Origin: Rhizobium sp. Q54
GTDB taxonomy: Bacteria; Pseudomonadota; Alphaproteobacteria; CADEGL01
Assembly: GCA_945860095.1 (NCBI GenBank)
Contig: CAMAPP010000018.1
Location: 1-35,226, forward strand
Length of the DNA: 35,226 bases
Direction of reading: 5' to 3'
The notes beneath the pieces were generated by a model, which saw only the letters and a list, made by a program, of their open reading frames with translations, made no database searches and was not told the origin of the DNA. Shown piece by piece: positions 1-6,389 of the stretch. The translations under genes and the position numbers were made by a program. Positions within the stretch are counted from its first letter, which is position 1, and the number at the start of each line of letters is the position of its first letter.

Positions 1-2
1 TG

Positions 3-425
3 TACGTCAACATCATGTGGATGCTGGTCGATTTCACCGAGGAAAACGGCGCGACGCGTCTGGTGCCCGGCAGCCATCTTTCAGGCCTGGATGCCGACCC
101 CGCGACGCCCCATCCCGTGCCGACCATCGCCGCCGAAGCACCGGCGGGCACGGCTTTGGCGTGGGACGGCCGGACCTGGCACGCGGCCGGCATAAACCGC
201 GCGCGCGCCCCGCGCTACGGCGTGCAAACCTCGTTCTGCGGGCCGCAGTTCCGCCAGATGGAGAATTATACCCTCGGCACCAGGCCCGAGGTGCTTGCCG
301 AGCTCACGCCCGAGGAAAAGGCCTTGCTCGGCTTTCGCATCTGGTCGGGTTACGGCAACACGGGCGACGCGGGCGCCGAATATGCCGAGCCCGGCACGCG
401 CGCCTTGGGCGAGCTCGGCGGCTAG
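3..425 (+). CDS. Phytanoyl-CoA dioxygenase (PhyH) family protein, C-terminal part
   Basis: The reading frame is open from the first bases of the window, so only the last ~140 residues are present. Visible hallmarks of the Fe(II)/2-oxoglutarate PhyH fold are the NGATRLVPGSH strand-turn, the distal-histidine region DGRTWHAAG, and a following arginine-containing strand (APRYGV) that usually binds 2-oxoglutarate. The family hydroxylates varied small molecules; the substrate cannot be told from this fragment and the proximal HxD pair lies outside the window. It is convergent with mscL, with only 8 bp between the two stop codons and no terminator hairpin that I can see. Family assignment is firm, the specific reaction is not. 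Confidence 0.85.
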   Translation, partial: YVNIMWMLVDFTEENGATRLVPGSHLSGLDADPATPHPVPTIAAEAPAGTALAWDGRTWHAAGINRARAPRYGVQTSFCGPQFRQMENYTLGTRPEVLAELTPEEKALLGFRIWSGYGNTGDAGAEYAEPGTRALGELGG

Positions 426-433
426 CCGCGCGC

Positions 434-859
434 TCAGCGCGATTTCAGGATATCGCGGATTTCGGTCAGCAGGCGTTCCTCGGCCGAAGGTTCGGGCGGC
501 GAAGGCGGCGGGGGCGGCGCCTCGTTCCGACCGCGATGGAGCTTGTTCACGCCCTTGACCAGCAGGAACACGGCGAGCGAAACGATGAGAAACTTGATCA
601 CCGCGTTCGCAAACAGGCCGTAGGCGAGCACGGGGTGCCCCGCCTTCTTCGCGGCCTCGATGGTCGTCACCGGCTCGCCGGAGAGGTTGAGGAAGAAATT
701 CGAGAAATCGATCCCGCCGAGAACGAGACCGATGGGCGGCATGATCACGTCCTCGACCAGCGAGGTCACGATCGCGGTGAAGGCCGCGCCAATGATGATC
801 CCGACGGCGAGATCGACGACATTGCCGCGCAGGATGAAGGCTTTGAATTCTTGAAGCAT
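434..859 (-). CDS. mscL: Large-conductance mechanosensitive channel MscL
   Basis: 141 residues, the usual MscL length. The N-terminus [20 protein letters not shown] is the conserved amphipathic S1 helix and start of TM1, followed by the pore-lining TM1 (about 15-45), a periplasmic loop with the GGIDFSNFF stretch, TM2 (about 75-105, around [20 protein letters not shown]) and a cytoplasmic C-terminal helix after a proline-rich linker ([11 protein letters not shown]). MscL is an inner-membrane homopentamer that opens under membrane tension to release osmolytes during hypo-osmotic shock. A GGAG lies about 8 nt before the ATG. About 95 nt upstream a TTGACC (952-957) could be a -35 box, but no convincing -10 is visible. 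Confidence 0.97.
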   Translation of the reverse strand: MLQEFKAFILRGNVVDLAVGIIIGAAFTAIVTSLVEDVIMPPIGLVLGGIDFSNFFLNLSGEPVTTIEAAKKAGHPVLAYGLFANAVIKFLIVSLAVFLLVKGVNKLHRGRNEAPPPPPSPPEPSAEERLLTEIRDILKSR

Positions 860-1201
860 GACATGCTCCGATGACGCGGTGGCGGGCGGAGGCTAGCAAA
901 CCGGGCTGCGCCGGGCCAGAACGGTGCGCCACTTAAATCCCCTTGGCGCGCGGTCAAGTCGGAGGCTACGCGGATTCTCTCGCACGCGGCGCGGCGCGCG
1001 ACGGCAGCGGCAAAAACACCGAATCGTCCGATGCCGGTGCTCTCGGTTCGGATCGTCGTTCCTTCATGACCCCATTCACTCGCGTTAGGCGCGGTAGGGC
1101 GCGGTCGGATCGAATGGCCGGAGGTCCGGCGAGATAACGGATCGCGCCGCGCGCGGCCGATGCCGCGCCAAACATGAAGCGCGCAGAACGCGCGAATGGA
1201 T
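860..1201. other. Intergenic region without a recognised gene
   Basis: This 342-bp stretch lies between the start of mscL and the 3' end of tRNA-Leu, both on the minus strand. All reading frames here are short and lack recognisable protein sequence. Just past the tRNA 3' end there is a GCGCG/CGCGC inverted repeat (about 1180-1195) without a clear T-run, so a tRNA terminator is not proven. I see no other RNA gene. Confidence 0.5.
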
Positions 1202-1287
1202 TGGTGCCCCTGGCCGGAGTCGAACCAGCATGCCCTTGCGGGCAACGGATTTTGAGTCCGCCGCGTCTGCCATTCCGCCACAGGGGC
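1202..1287 (-). tRNA. tRNA-Leu (anticodon CAA)
   Basis: The minus strand folds into a complete class II tRNA of 86 nt including an encoded CCA (complement of 1202-1204). The acceptor stem GCCCCTG pairs perfectly with CAGGGGC. The D-arm contains TGGCGGAATGGCAGACGC, and the anticodon loop CTCAAAA, closed by GGA/TCC, gives CAA, which decodes UUG. A long variable arm (TGCCC-GCAA-GGGCA) identifies leucine, and the T-arm has GGTTCGACTCC. No intron is seen. The promoter lies within a duplicated region upstream (see the promoter and repeat entries). Confidence 0.97.
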
Positions 1288-1297
1288 CCCGAGGCGC

Positions 1298-1443
1298 GCG
1301 GCCGGCGTATCGCATCCGGCCGAATTCGAAACGGCGCGGCGGATCATAGCGAACACCCCCCCCAGGTCAACGCGGCCGGCGCGTCGCATCCGGCCGAACT
1401 CGAAACGGCGCGGCGGATCATGGCGAACGCCCCCCGGCTCAAC
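1298..1443. repeat. Tandem duplication (74 + 72 bp) upstream of tRNA-Leu
   Basis: Copy 1 is 1298-1371 and copy 2 is 1372-1443. They share long identical blocks such as CGAAACGGCGCGGCGGATCA and differ by a few substitutions and a 2-bp length change in a run of C. Since the tRNA reads on the minus strand, the duplicated unit covers the tRNA promoter. The copy nearest the tRNA keeps good promoter boxes, while the distal copy has degenerated. Confidence 0.9.
1343..1370 (-). promoter_or_regulatory. Sigma-70-type promoter of tRNA-Leu
   Basis: On the minus strand TTGACC (complement of 1365-1370), a 16-bp spacer containing eight consecutive G, and TATGAT (complement of 1343-1348) match the housekeeping consensus well. 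They lie about 55 bp before the tRNA 5' end. The duplicated distal copy has TTGAGC and CATGAT with a 14-bp spacer (1417-1442), which should be weak or dead. Confidence 0.7.
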
Positions 1444-1656
1444 GCGGCGAGGCCGGCGCCCGGCCGGTACCTCGAAGGGCGCAACCGCCCCCGCTCCGGT
1501 TCACGTTCCGGCGCGCGCGGGGCAGCGCCGCCGCCGATTCCCCCGGAACCCTTCGGCCGGACCGCGGACTAAACGCATCTTGATTCCATCGAATCGGCGG
1601 GTCATATCCCGCACGGGCCGACCAAGACGGTCGGCAATCCGCCCCCAAGGAGCGCC

Positions 1657-2295
1657 ATGAATTTTCCCGCCCAGCTTCTCGACGGCTACCGTGCCTTTCG
1701 CAAGACCCGGCTGACCGTGGAACAAGACCGATTCCGGGATTTGGCCGAGACCGGGCAGCGCCCGGAAGTCATGGTCATCGGCTGCTGCGACTCGCGCGTG
1801 TCGCCGGAGGTCATCTTCGACACCCGTCCGGGCGAATTGTTCGTCGTGCGCAATGTCGCCAATCTCGTGCCGCCCTTTTCCCGGACGGGGCTGGTGCACG
1901 GCGTGTCGGCGGCGCTCGAATTCGGCGTTCAGGCGCTCAAGGTCAAGCACATCGTCGTGCTGGGACACGCGCGTTGCGGCGGCATCCGCGCCTATGCGGG
2001 ACAGGACGCGCCGCTCTCGCCCGGCGATTTCATCGGCAAGTGGATGTCCTTGATCCAACCGGCCGCGGACGCGGTGGGGCCGCAAGGCGACCGGTCGCTC
2101 GACGACTATCTGGCGCGGCTCGAACGGGAGTCGGTGGCAAAAACGCTCGACAATCTCGCGACCTTTCCCTGGATCGGCGATCGCGTGGCGCGCCGAAGCC
2201 TGCAGCTCCACGGCGCCTATTTCGATGTCGCGACCGGTTCGCTGTCGGTGCGCAACAAGGAATCTGGAATTTTCGCCTCGATCGCCCGCGACTGA
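1657..2295 (+). CDS. can: Beta-class carbonic anhydrase
   Basis: 212 residues. It catalyses reversible hydration of CO2 to bicarbonate in the cytoplasm. The beta-class zinc site is complete: Cys44, Asp45 and Arg47 in GCCDSRVSP, then His104 and Cys107 in GHARCGG. The Asp-Arg dyad is present, so activity is expected. A strong AAGGAG (1647-1652) precedes the ATG by 4 nt. A weak promoter-like pair TTGATT / TCATAT sits about 40-75 bp upstream, but I would not rely on it. The gene stands alone on the plus strand. Its 3' end is duplicated (next entry). Confidence 0.96.
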   Translation: MNFPAQLLDGYRAFRKTRLTVEQDRFRDLAETGQRPEVMVIGCCDSRVSPEVIFDTRPGELFVVRNVANLVPPFSRTGLVHGVSAALEFGVQALKVKHIVVLGHARCGGIRAYAGQDAPLSPGDFIGKWMSLIQPAADAVGPQGDRSLDDYLARLERESVAKTLDNLATFPWIGDRVARRSLQLHGAYFDVATGSLSVRNKESGIFASIARD

Positions 2296-2320
2296 CTCCG
2301 GCGCCCGCGACTGACTCCGG
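2283..2320. repeat. Perfect 19-bp tandem duplication covering the carbonic anhydrase stop codon
   Basis: CGCCCGCGACTGACTCCGG occurs at 2283-2301 and again, without a mismatch, at 2302-2320. The TGA stop of the carbonic anhydrase gene lies inside copy 1. It is followed by 12-bp near-repeats of the type ATCGGCCCGGCA (about 2322-2357). Confidence 0.9.
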
Positions 2321-2410
2321 CGATCGGCCCGGCAATCGGCCCGGCGACCGGCCCCGATTGGCGCGGCGAGTTTTCAGCGGCCCACGGCGCCCGGATTTAA
2401 GCCCGCGCCC

Positions 2411-3793
2411 CTAGCCGCCCGCCTCGCCCAGGCGAAAGCGATAGACGCGCACGCCGAAAGGCTCGAAGCGTTCGGTCCAGAAATTCCCGTCCGGAGCAGG
2501 CGCCGCGCGCGCCTCGAAAAGACGCGCAAGATCGCGCACCGGCGCGCCGAAATCGAAGCGCGCCTCGACCGAGCGCCGGTCGAGATTGACCGCGAGCAGG
2601 ACGAAGGCGCCGTCGATTTCCTTGAGCAGCGCGCGCACCGGCGTCTGCGTGCGGGGCACGGCCGCGGTCCACGGATAACCCGTGTCGCGCACCGCGACGG
2701 CGTAATCGCGCGCCGAGGTGGCGGAGAGAATGGCGGGGCCGAGGCGCGCGAGCTCGCCATTGAGCGCCACCACGTCCGCCCACAGGCGGCGAGAGGATTG
2801 GCGCTGGGTTTCATCCGCCACCAGCGGCGGGTGGGCGATTCCGGGCGGGCGTTCGACGATGGCGTAATCGCGCGCGGGCTCGGGCGAGATGCCGAGGACG
2901 CGGCCGTTGCGCGATACATGACTGTCGGCGGAAAACCAGATTATGCCGGTCGCGCCGTGCACCAGCGCGGCGTAAACCATCGCCCGCACCTCGCGCGCAT
3001 CGGGCATGTACCAGTCGAGGATCGGGCTTTCGAAGGCCTGGGCCACGTACCACATGGGCCGGCCGGCCATGGCTTTGCCCGCGAGGGTCACGATCTCGGG
3101 CACGCCGCGCGGGCCCGATAGCGTGTCGACCGGCGGGCGCATGAAGGGATATTTCCACACGACACCCACATCGCCCGCGCGCTTCCAGGCTAGCCAGGAT
3201 TCGCGCCGGCCGTCGGTGATCGCGGGCGCATCGACCGCAAAAACCGGCCGGAGCGCATCGCGACCACGAATGCGCGCGCGCTGACGCGCAAATTCCGCCA
3301 GACGGTTGGGCGTCCACTCATCGGGTTCGACGAGCGAGGGGTCGTGATCGACATCGTAGCCGAGGACCCGCGCGTGAGCCGCCGTCACCGCCAGTTGCGC
3401 GTCATCGGGATGGTGCCAGACGATCTGTAGCCCCGCGGCCTCGGCCGAATCCAGAACCTCGGAGAGCTCCTGATTCACCCAGGCGAAGCCGGTATTGAAG
3501 CCCGATGCGGCGAACAGCTTGAAATCGCCCCGATGATCCCGGCCATGGCGGATGCCGGCGAGGACATTGTAGATGCCGATGGGAAAGAACGAGCGCGCGG
3601 CATCGTAAGCCGCCAAGGGCGCGCCCTGGGCCGTCGTGTGCGGCGCATGGCCGCGATTTACCTTCTGCGCGGCCTCTGGCGTCGCGCGCCATTCCCCGCC
3701 CGCGCACCCCCCGGCGAGCGCGGCGAGCACGGCGAGAGCCGCCGCCCGCGCCAACGCCGCCGCACATGAAGCCCCGAATGCGCGCCCCGCCAT
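2411..3793 (-). CDS. Putative exported/lipoprotein TIM-barrel (glycoside-hydrolase-like) protein
   Basis: 460 residues from the ATG at 3793. The N-terminus is a signal peptide with an alanine/leucine-rich core ending LAALAGGC, compatible with a lipobox (AGGC), so a lipoprotein or periplasmic protein is likely. The mature part has the pattern FFPIGIYNVLAG ... FKLFAASGFNTGFAW ... LQIVWHHP seen in the first strands of secreted TIM-barrel hydrolases. A later conserved-looking YMPDAREVRAMVYAALVHGA-TGIIWFS region follows, and the C-terminal ~90 residues resemble a beta-sandwich (FVLLAVNLDRRSVEARFDFG). I cannot assign a glycosidase family or catalytic residues with certainty, so the function is unknown. 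A much longer open frame continues upstream antisense to the aldehyde dehydrogenase gene, and I reject that extension. No Shine-Dalgarno is visible, and the promoter position suggests a leaderless mRNA. Confidence 0.75.
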   Translation of the reverse strand: MAGRAFGASCAAALARAAALAVLAALAGGCAGGEWRATPEAAQKVNRGHAPHTTAQGAPLAAYDAARSFFPIGIYNVLAGIRHGRDHRGDFKLFAASGFNTGFAWVNQELSEVLDSAEAAGLQIVWHHPDDAQLAVTAAHARVLGYDVDHDPSLVEPDEWTPNRLAEFARQRARIRGRDALRPVFAVDAPAITDGRRESWLAWKRAGDVGVVWKYPFMRPPVDTLSGPRGVPEIVTLAGKAMAGRPMWYVAQAFESPILDWYMPDAREVRAMVYAALVHGATGIIWFSADSHVSRNGRVLGISPEPARDYAIVERPPGIAHPPLVADETQRQSSRRLWADVVALNGELARLGPAILSATSARDYAVAVRDTGYPWTAAVPRTQTPVRALLKEIDGAFVLLAVNLDRRSVEARFDFGAPVRDLARLFEARAAPAPDGNFWTERFEPFGVRVYRFRLGEAGG

Positions 3794-3800
3794 GGCGACC

Positions 3801-3829
3801 GTTATAGCGTCCGGCCGCCATGGCGTCAG
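3801..3829 (-). promoter_or_regulatory. Promoter of the exported TIM-barrel gene, placed for a leaderless transcript
   Basis: On the minus strand CTGACG (complement of 3824-3829), a 17-bp spacer and TATAAC (complement of 3801-3806) form a good sigma-70 promoter. The -10 ends only 7 nt before the ATG (A at 3793), so transcription would begin at or next to the start codon. This agrees with the lack of a ribosome-binding site. Confidence 0.6.
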
Positions 3830-4009
3830 GCCGCGCCGTTCTCCGCTCCCGCTCCGGTCCCCGGTCCCGTCGATTCCCAAGTACGCGCCATTTTTGCCCG
3901 CGCGCGGCGGTGCCCCGCGCCTACGCTTGCCCATGCCGGGCGCGGTGCGCTCTACTATCGCCAAATCGGCCGGGCATGATCGGGGCCGGGTGTGATCGGG
4001 GAGAAAAAC

Positions 4010-5497
4010 ATGGCCGAGTTCGTGCGCTACAAGATGTTCATCGGCGGAAAATGGACCGACGCCGCGGACGGCGAGGTGTTCGAGTCCTTCAATCCCTTCA
4101 CCGGCAAGCCCTGGGCGCTCATTCCGCGCGGCAAGGCCGAGGACGCCAACCGCGCCGCCGAGGCCGCGCACACGGCCTTCACCACCGGCGATTGGCCCAA
4201 GCTCAAGGCCTTCCAGCGCGGCGCTCTGTTGCGCAAGCTCGCCGATCTCATCGCGCGCGACGCCGAGCGCATCGCGCACATCGAGGTGCGCGACAACGGC
4301 AAGCTGATCGCCGAGATGGCCGGACAGCTTCGCTATATCCCGCAGTGGTACCATTACTTCGGCGGCCTCGCGGACAAGATCGAGGGCGCGGTCATCCCGA
4401 CCGATAAAGCGGAGATGTTCAACTTCACCCGCCATGAACCCTTGGGCGCCTGTCTCGGCATCACGGCGTGGAATTCGCCCCTGCTTTTGCTCGCCTACAA
4501 GCTCGGCCCCGCCTTGGCCGCGGGCAACACCTTCATCTGCAAACCCTCCGAGTTCACCTCCGCCTCGACGCTTGAATTCGCGAAATTGGTCGAGGAGGCG
4601 GGGTTTCCGCCCGGCGTGTTCAACGTGGCGACCGGCTTCGGCAACGAAATCGGCGACGCCTTGGTCGTCCATCCGCGCATCGCCAAGGTCGCGTTCACCG
4701 GCAGCGAGCGCACCGGCACCAAGGTTTACGAACGCGCCGCCTCGCAATTGAAGCGCGTGACGCTCGAGCTTGGCGGCAAATCGCCGAACATCGTCTTCGA
4801 CGACGCCGATCTCGACAACGCGGTGAAGGGTGCGATTTCCGGCATCTTCGCCGCGACGGGCCAGACCTGCGTCGCGGGCTCGCGCCTGCTGCTGCACGAA
4901 AAAATCCACAACCAATTCGTCGATCGCCTGCTCGCCCTGGCCTCGACGGCGAAGATGGGCGATCCGTCCCACATGGACACCCAGGTCGGTCCCGTGACCA
5001 CGCCGCCGCAATACGAGAAGGTCTTGAACTACATCGAGATCGCCAAGGGCGAGGGCGCGACATGCGTGCTCGGCGGCGGGCGCGCGAAGCGGCCCGAATG
5101 CGGCGATGGCTGGTTCGTCGAGCCGACCATCTTCACCGGCGTCGACAACAAAATGCGCATCGCCCAGGAAGAGGTCTTCGGCCCGGTGCTGTCGGTCATT
5201 CCCTTCCGCGACGACGACGAGGCCCTGCACATCGCCAACGACGTGATGTACGGCCTGGCCGCCGGCGTCTGGACGCAAAACATCCGCCGGGCCCTTGCGA
5301 TGAGCGAACGCCTTCAGGCGGGCACGGTATGGGTGAACACCTACCGGGCGATCAGCTACATGACGCCCTTCGGCGGCTATAAGCGCTCGGGTCTCGGGCG
5401 CGAGAACGGCCAGGAAGCGATCATGAGTTATCTGCAAACCAAGGCGGTGTGGATCAGCACCGCGACCGACGTGCCGAATCCCTTCGTGATGCGTTAG
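4010..5497 (+). CDS. NAD(P)-dependent aldehyde dehydrogenase family protein
   Basis: 495 residues, standard for the ALDH superfamily. It should oxidise an aldehyde to the acid with NAD(P)+. The catalytic general base Glu253 lies in VTLELGGKSPN and the nucleophile Cys287 in ATGQTCVAGSRLL. ITAWNSPLLL and KPSEFTSAS form the cofactor-binding region, with FTGSERTG as the Rossmann glycine turn, and EEVFGPV and FGGYKRSGLGRENG near the C-terminus are also typical. The substrate cannot be read from sequence. The ATG at 4010 is chosen over an in-frame GTG at 3992 because GGGGAG (3998-4003) sits at the right distance from the ATG. A possible -10 TACTAT (3953-3958) lacks a good -35. It is divergent from the TIM-barrel gene. 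Confidence 0.95.
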   Translation: MAEFVRYKMFIGGKWTDAADGEVFESFNPFTGKPWALIPRGKAEDANRAAEAAHTAFTTGDWPKLKAFQRGALLRKLADLIARDAERIAHIEVRDNGKLIAEMAGQLRYIPQWYHYFGGLADKIEGAVIPTDKAEMFNFTRHEPLGACLGITAWNSPLLLLAYKLGPALAAGNTFICKPSEFTSASTLEFAKLVEEAGFPPGVFNVATGFGNEIGDALVVHPRIAKVAFTGSERTGTKVYERAASQLKRVTLELGGKSPNIVFDDADLDNAVKGAISGIFAATGQTCVAGSRLLLHEKIHNQFVDRLLALASTAKMGDPSHMDTQVGPVTTPPQYEKVLNYIEIAKGEGATCVLGGGRAKRPECGDGWFVEPTIFTGVDNKMRIAQEEVFGPVLSVIPFRDDDEALHIANDVMYGLAAGVWTQNIRRALAMSERLQAGTVWVNTYRAISYMTPFGGYKRSGLGRENGQEAIMSYLQTKAVWISTATDVPNPFVMR

Positions 5498-5522
5498 GGG
5501 ACGTCATGCGCTAAGGGGCGCC
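5489..5522. repeat. 17-bp tandem duplication covering the aldehyde dehydrogenase stop codon
   Basis: ATGCGTTAGGGGACGTC (5489-5505) is followed directly by ATGCGCTAAGGGGCGCC (5506-5522). The four differences are all transitions. Both copies contain an in-frame-style stop (TAG, TAA). A third partial copy starts at 5523 (ATGCGCC). Confidence 0.75.
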
Positions 5523-5665
5523 ATGCGCCGCACGCGCGGTGACGCGGATTGAGTGCGCCGCCGCGCGGATTGGCGCGCGTGCGAGACGCGCGGGTGGCGC
5601 CGGAATCGCTTTGCGCCCGAACTGCCCTTGCCCTAAGGTCGCGGCCCCATCCGAGAGAACCATTC

Positions 5666-6247
5666 GTGGCAAGACGTTTTTACGCTTGGACGATGCGCGC
5701 CTCTGGCCATCGCCATGCGGTCTGGTATCTGGCGGCGATCGCGTTCGCGGAAAGCTCGTTCTTTCCCGTGCCGCCCGACGTCATGCTCATTCCCATGGTG
5801 CTCAAGGACCGTGCGCGCGCGTGGTGGCTGGCGACCGTGTGCACGGTCAGCTCCATTCTCGGCGGCATCGCGGGCTATTGCATCGGCTATGGCTTGTTCG
5901 AAGTCGTGGGCCGGCCGCTGCTCGAATTCTACGGCGGCATGGATTCCTTCCTCGCCACCCAGCAGACCTATATTGAATGGGGCGCGTGGATCGTCGCGCT
6001 CAAGGGCTTGACGCCCATTCCGTACAAGATCGTGACGATCGCGAGCGGCGTGGCGCACATGCCGATCGCAACCTTCGTCCTGGCGTCCATCGCCGCGCGT
6101 CTGCCGCGATTCTTCGTGGTCGCATGGCTGCTGCGCCGCTACGGCGCGCCCATCCAGAGTTTCATCGAAAAGCGCCTTTATCTGTCGATGCTGCTGCTGC
6201 TGCTTGTCATCGTCTTCGGCATCGTCGCCATCGAATGGGCGATGTAG
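5666..6247 (+). CDS. DedA/YqaA-type integral membrane protein (copy 1)
   Basis: 193 residues from a GTG start at 5666, chosen because the conserved N-terminus begins ARRFYAWTMRASGHRHA exactly as in the paralogue at 8240 and GAGA precedes it. It has several membrane segments (about 20-45, 50-75, 130-160, 170-193). The family signatures FAESSFFPVPPDVMLIPM, ILGGIAGYCIGYGLFE and KGLTPIPYKIVTIASG are present. YqaA/DedA-family proteins are membrane proteins linked in several bacteria to lipid flipping or membrane homeostasis; the exact role here is unknown. A longer open frame upstream of 5666 has no conservation to support it. It is the first of two paralogues that flank the GMC oxidoreductase gene. 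Confidence 0.88.
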   Translation: MARRFYAWTMRASGHRHAVWYLAAIAFAESSFFPVPPDVMLIPMVLKDRARAWWLATVCTVSSILGGIAGYCIGYGLFEVVGRPLLEFYGGMDSFLATQQTYIEWGAWIVALKGLTPIPYKIVTIASGVAHMPIATFVLASIAARLPRFFVVAWLLRRYGAPIQSFIEKRLYLSMLLLLLVIVFGIVAIEWAM

Positions 6248-6389
6248 CGGTCAGCGTTGCGCCTCGAACGCTTGATTCCCGCGCATCGTGTTCGATCCGC
6301 ACCGCATTTCAACTGGCTAGCTAGCGGTCCGGACTTTCGGACCGGGTACGGTCCGTCGGAGGCGGACCACGAGCGGTCAGCGTTGCGCC
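6246..6389. repeat. 18-bp direct repeats bounding a 126-bp period between two stop codons
   Basis: AGCGGTCAGCGTTGCGCC occurs exactly at 6246-6263 and 6372-6389. The first copy overlaps the TAG of the DedA-type gene, the second the TGA (complement of 6377-6379) of the GMC gene. The 108 bp between them contain the inverted repeat CGGTCCG-GACTTT-CGGACCG (6325-6344) and a further CGGTCCG (6349-6355) with GGACC (6365-6368), so alternative hairpins are possible. The sequences following the two 18-bp copies differ, so this is not a simple tandem duplication. The hairpins could serve as terminators for the two convergent genes, although they lack T-runs. Confidence 0.8.

Noticed and set aside
17-932. 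Two long overlapping frames (plus 17-874, minus 81-932) at the window start
   Set aside because: Both are out of frame with the PhyH fragment and mscL, which are recognisable, and have no domains of their own.
1174-1572. Open frame over the tRNA and its upstream region
   Set aside because: It overlaps a complete tRNA gene and the promoter duplication, so coding is not credible.
2411-5437. A 1008-codon minus-strand open frame
   Set aside because: Only its downstream part (2411-3793) is a real protein. The rest is antisense to the aldehyde dehydrogenase gene, with no recognisable domain, and is kept open by the high GC content.
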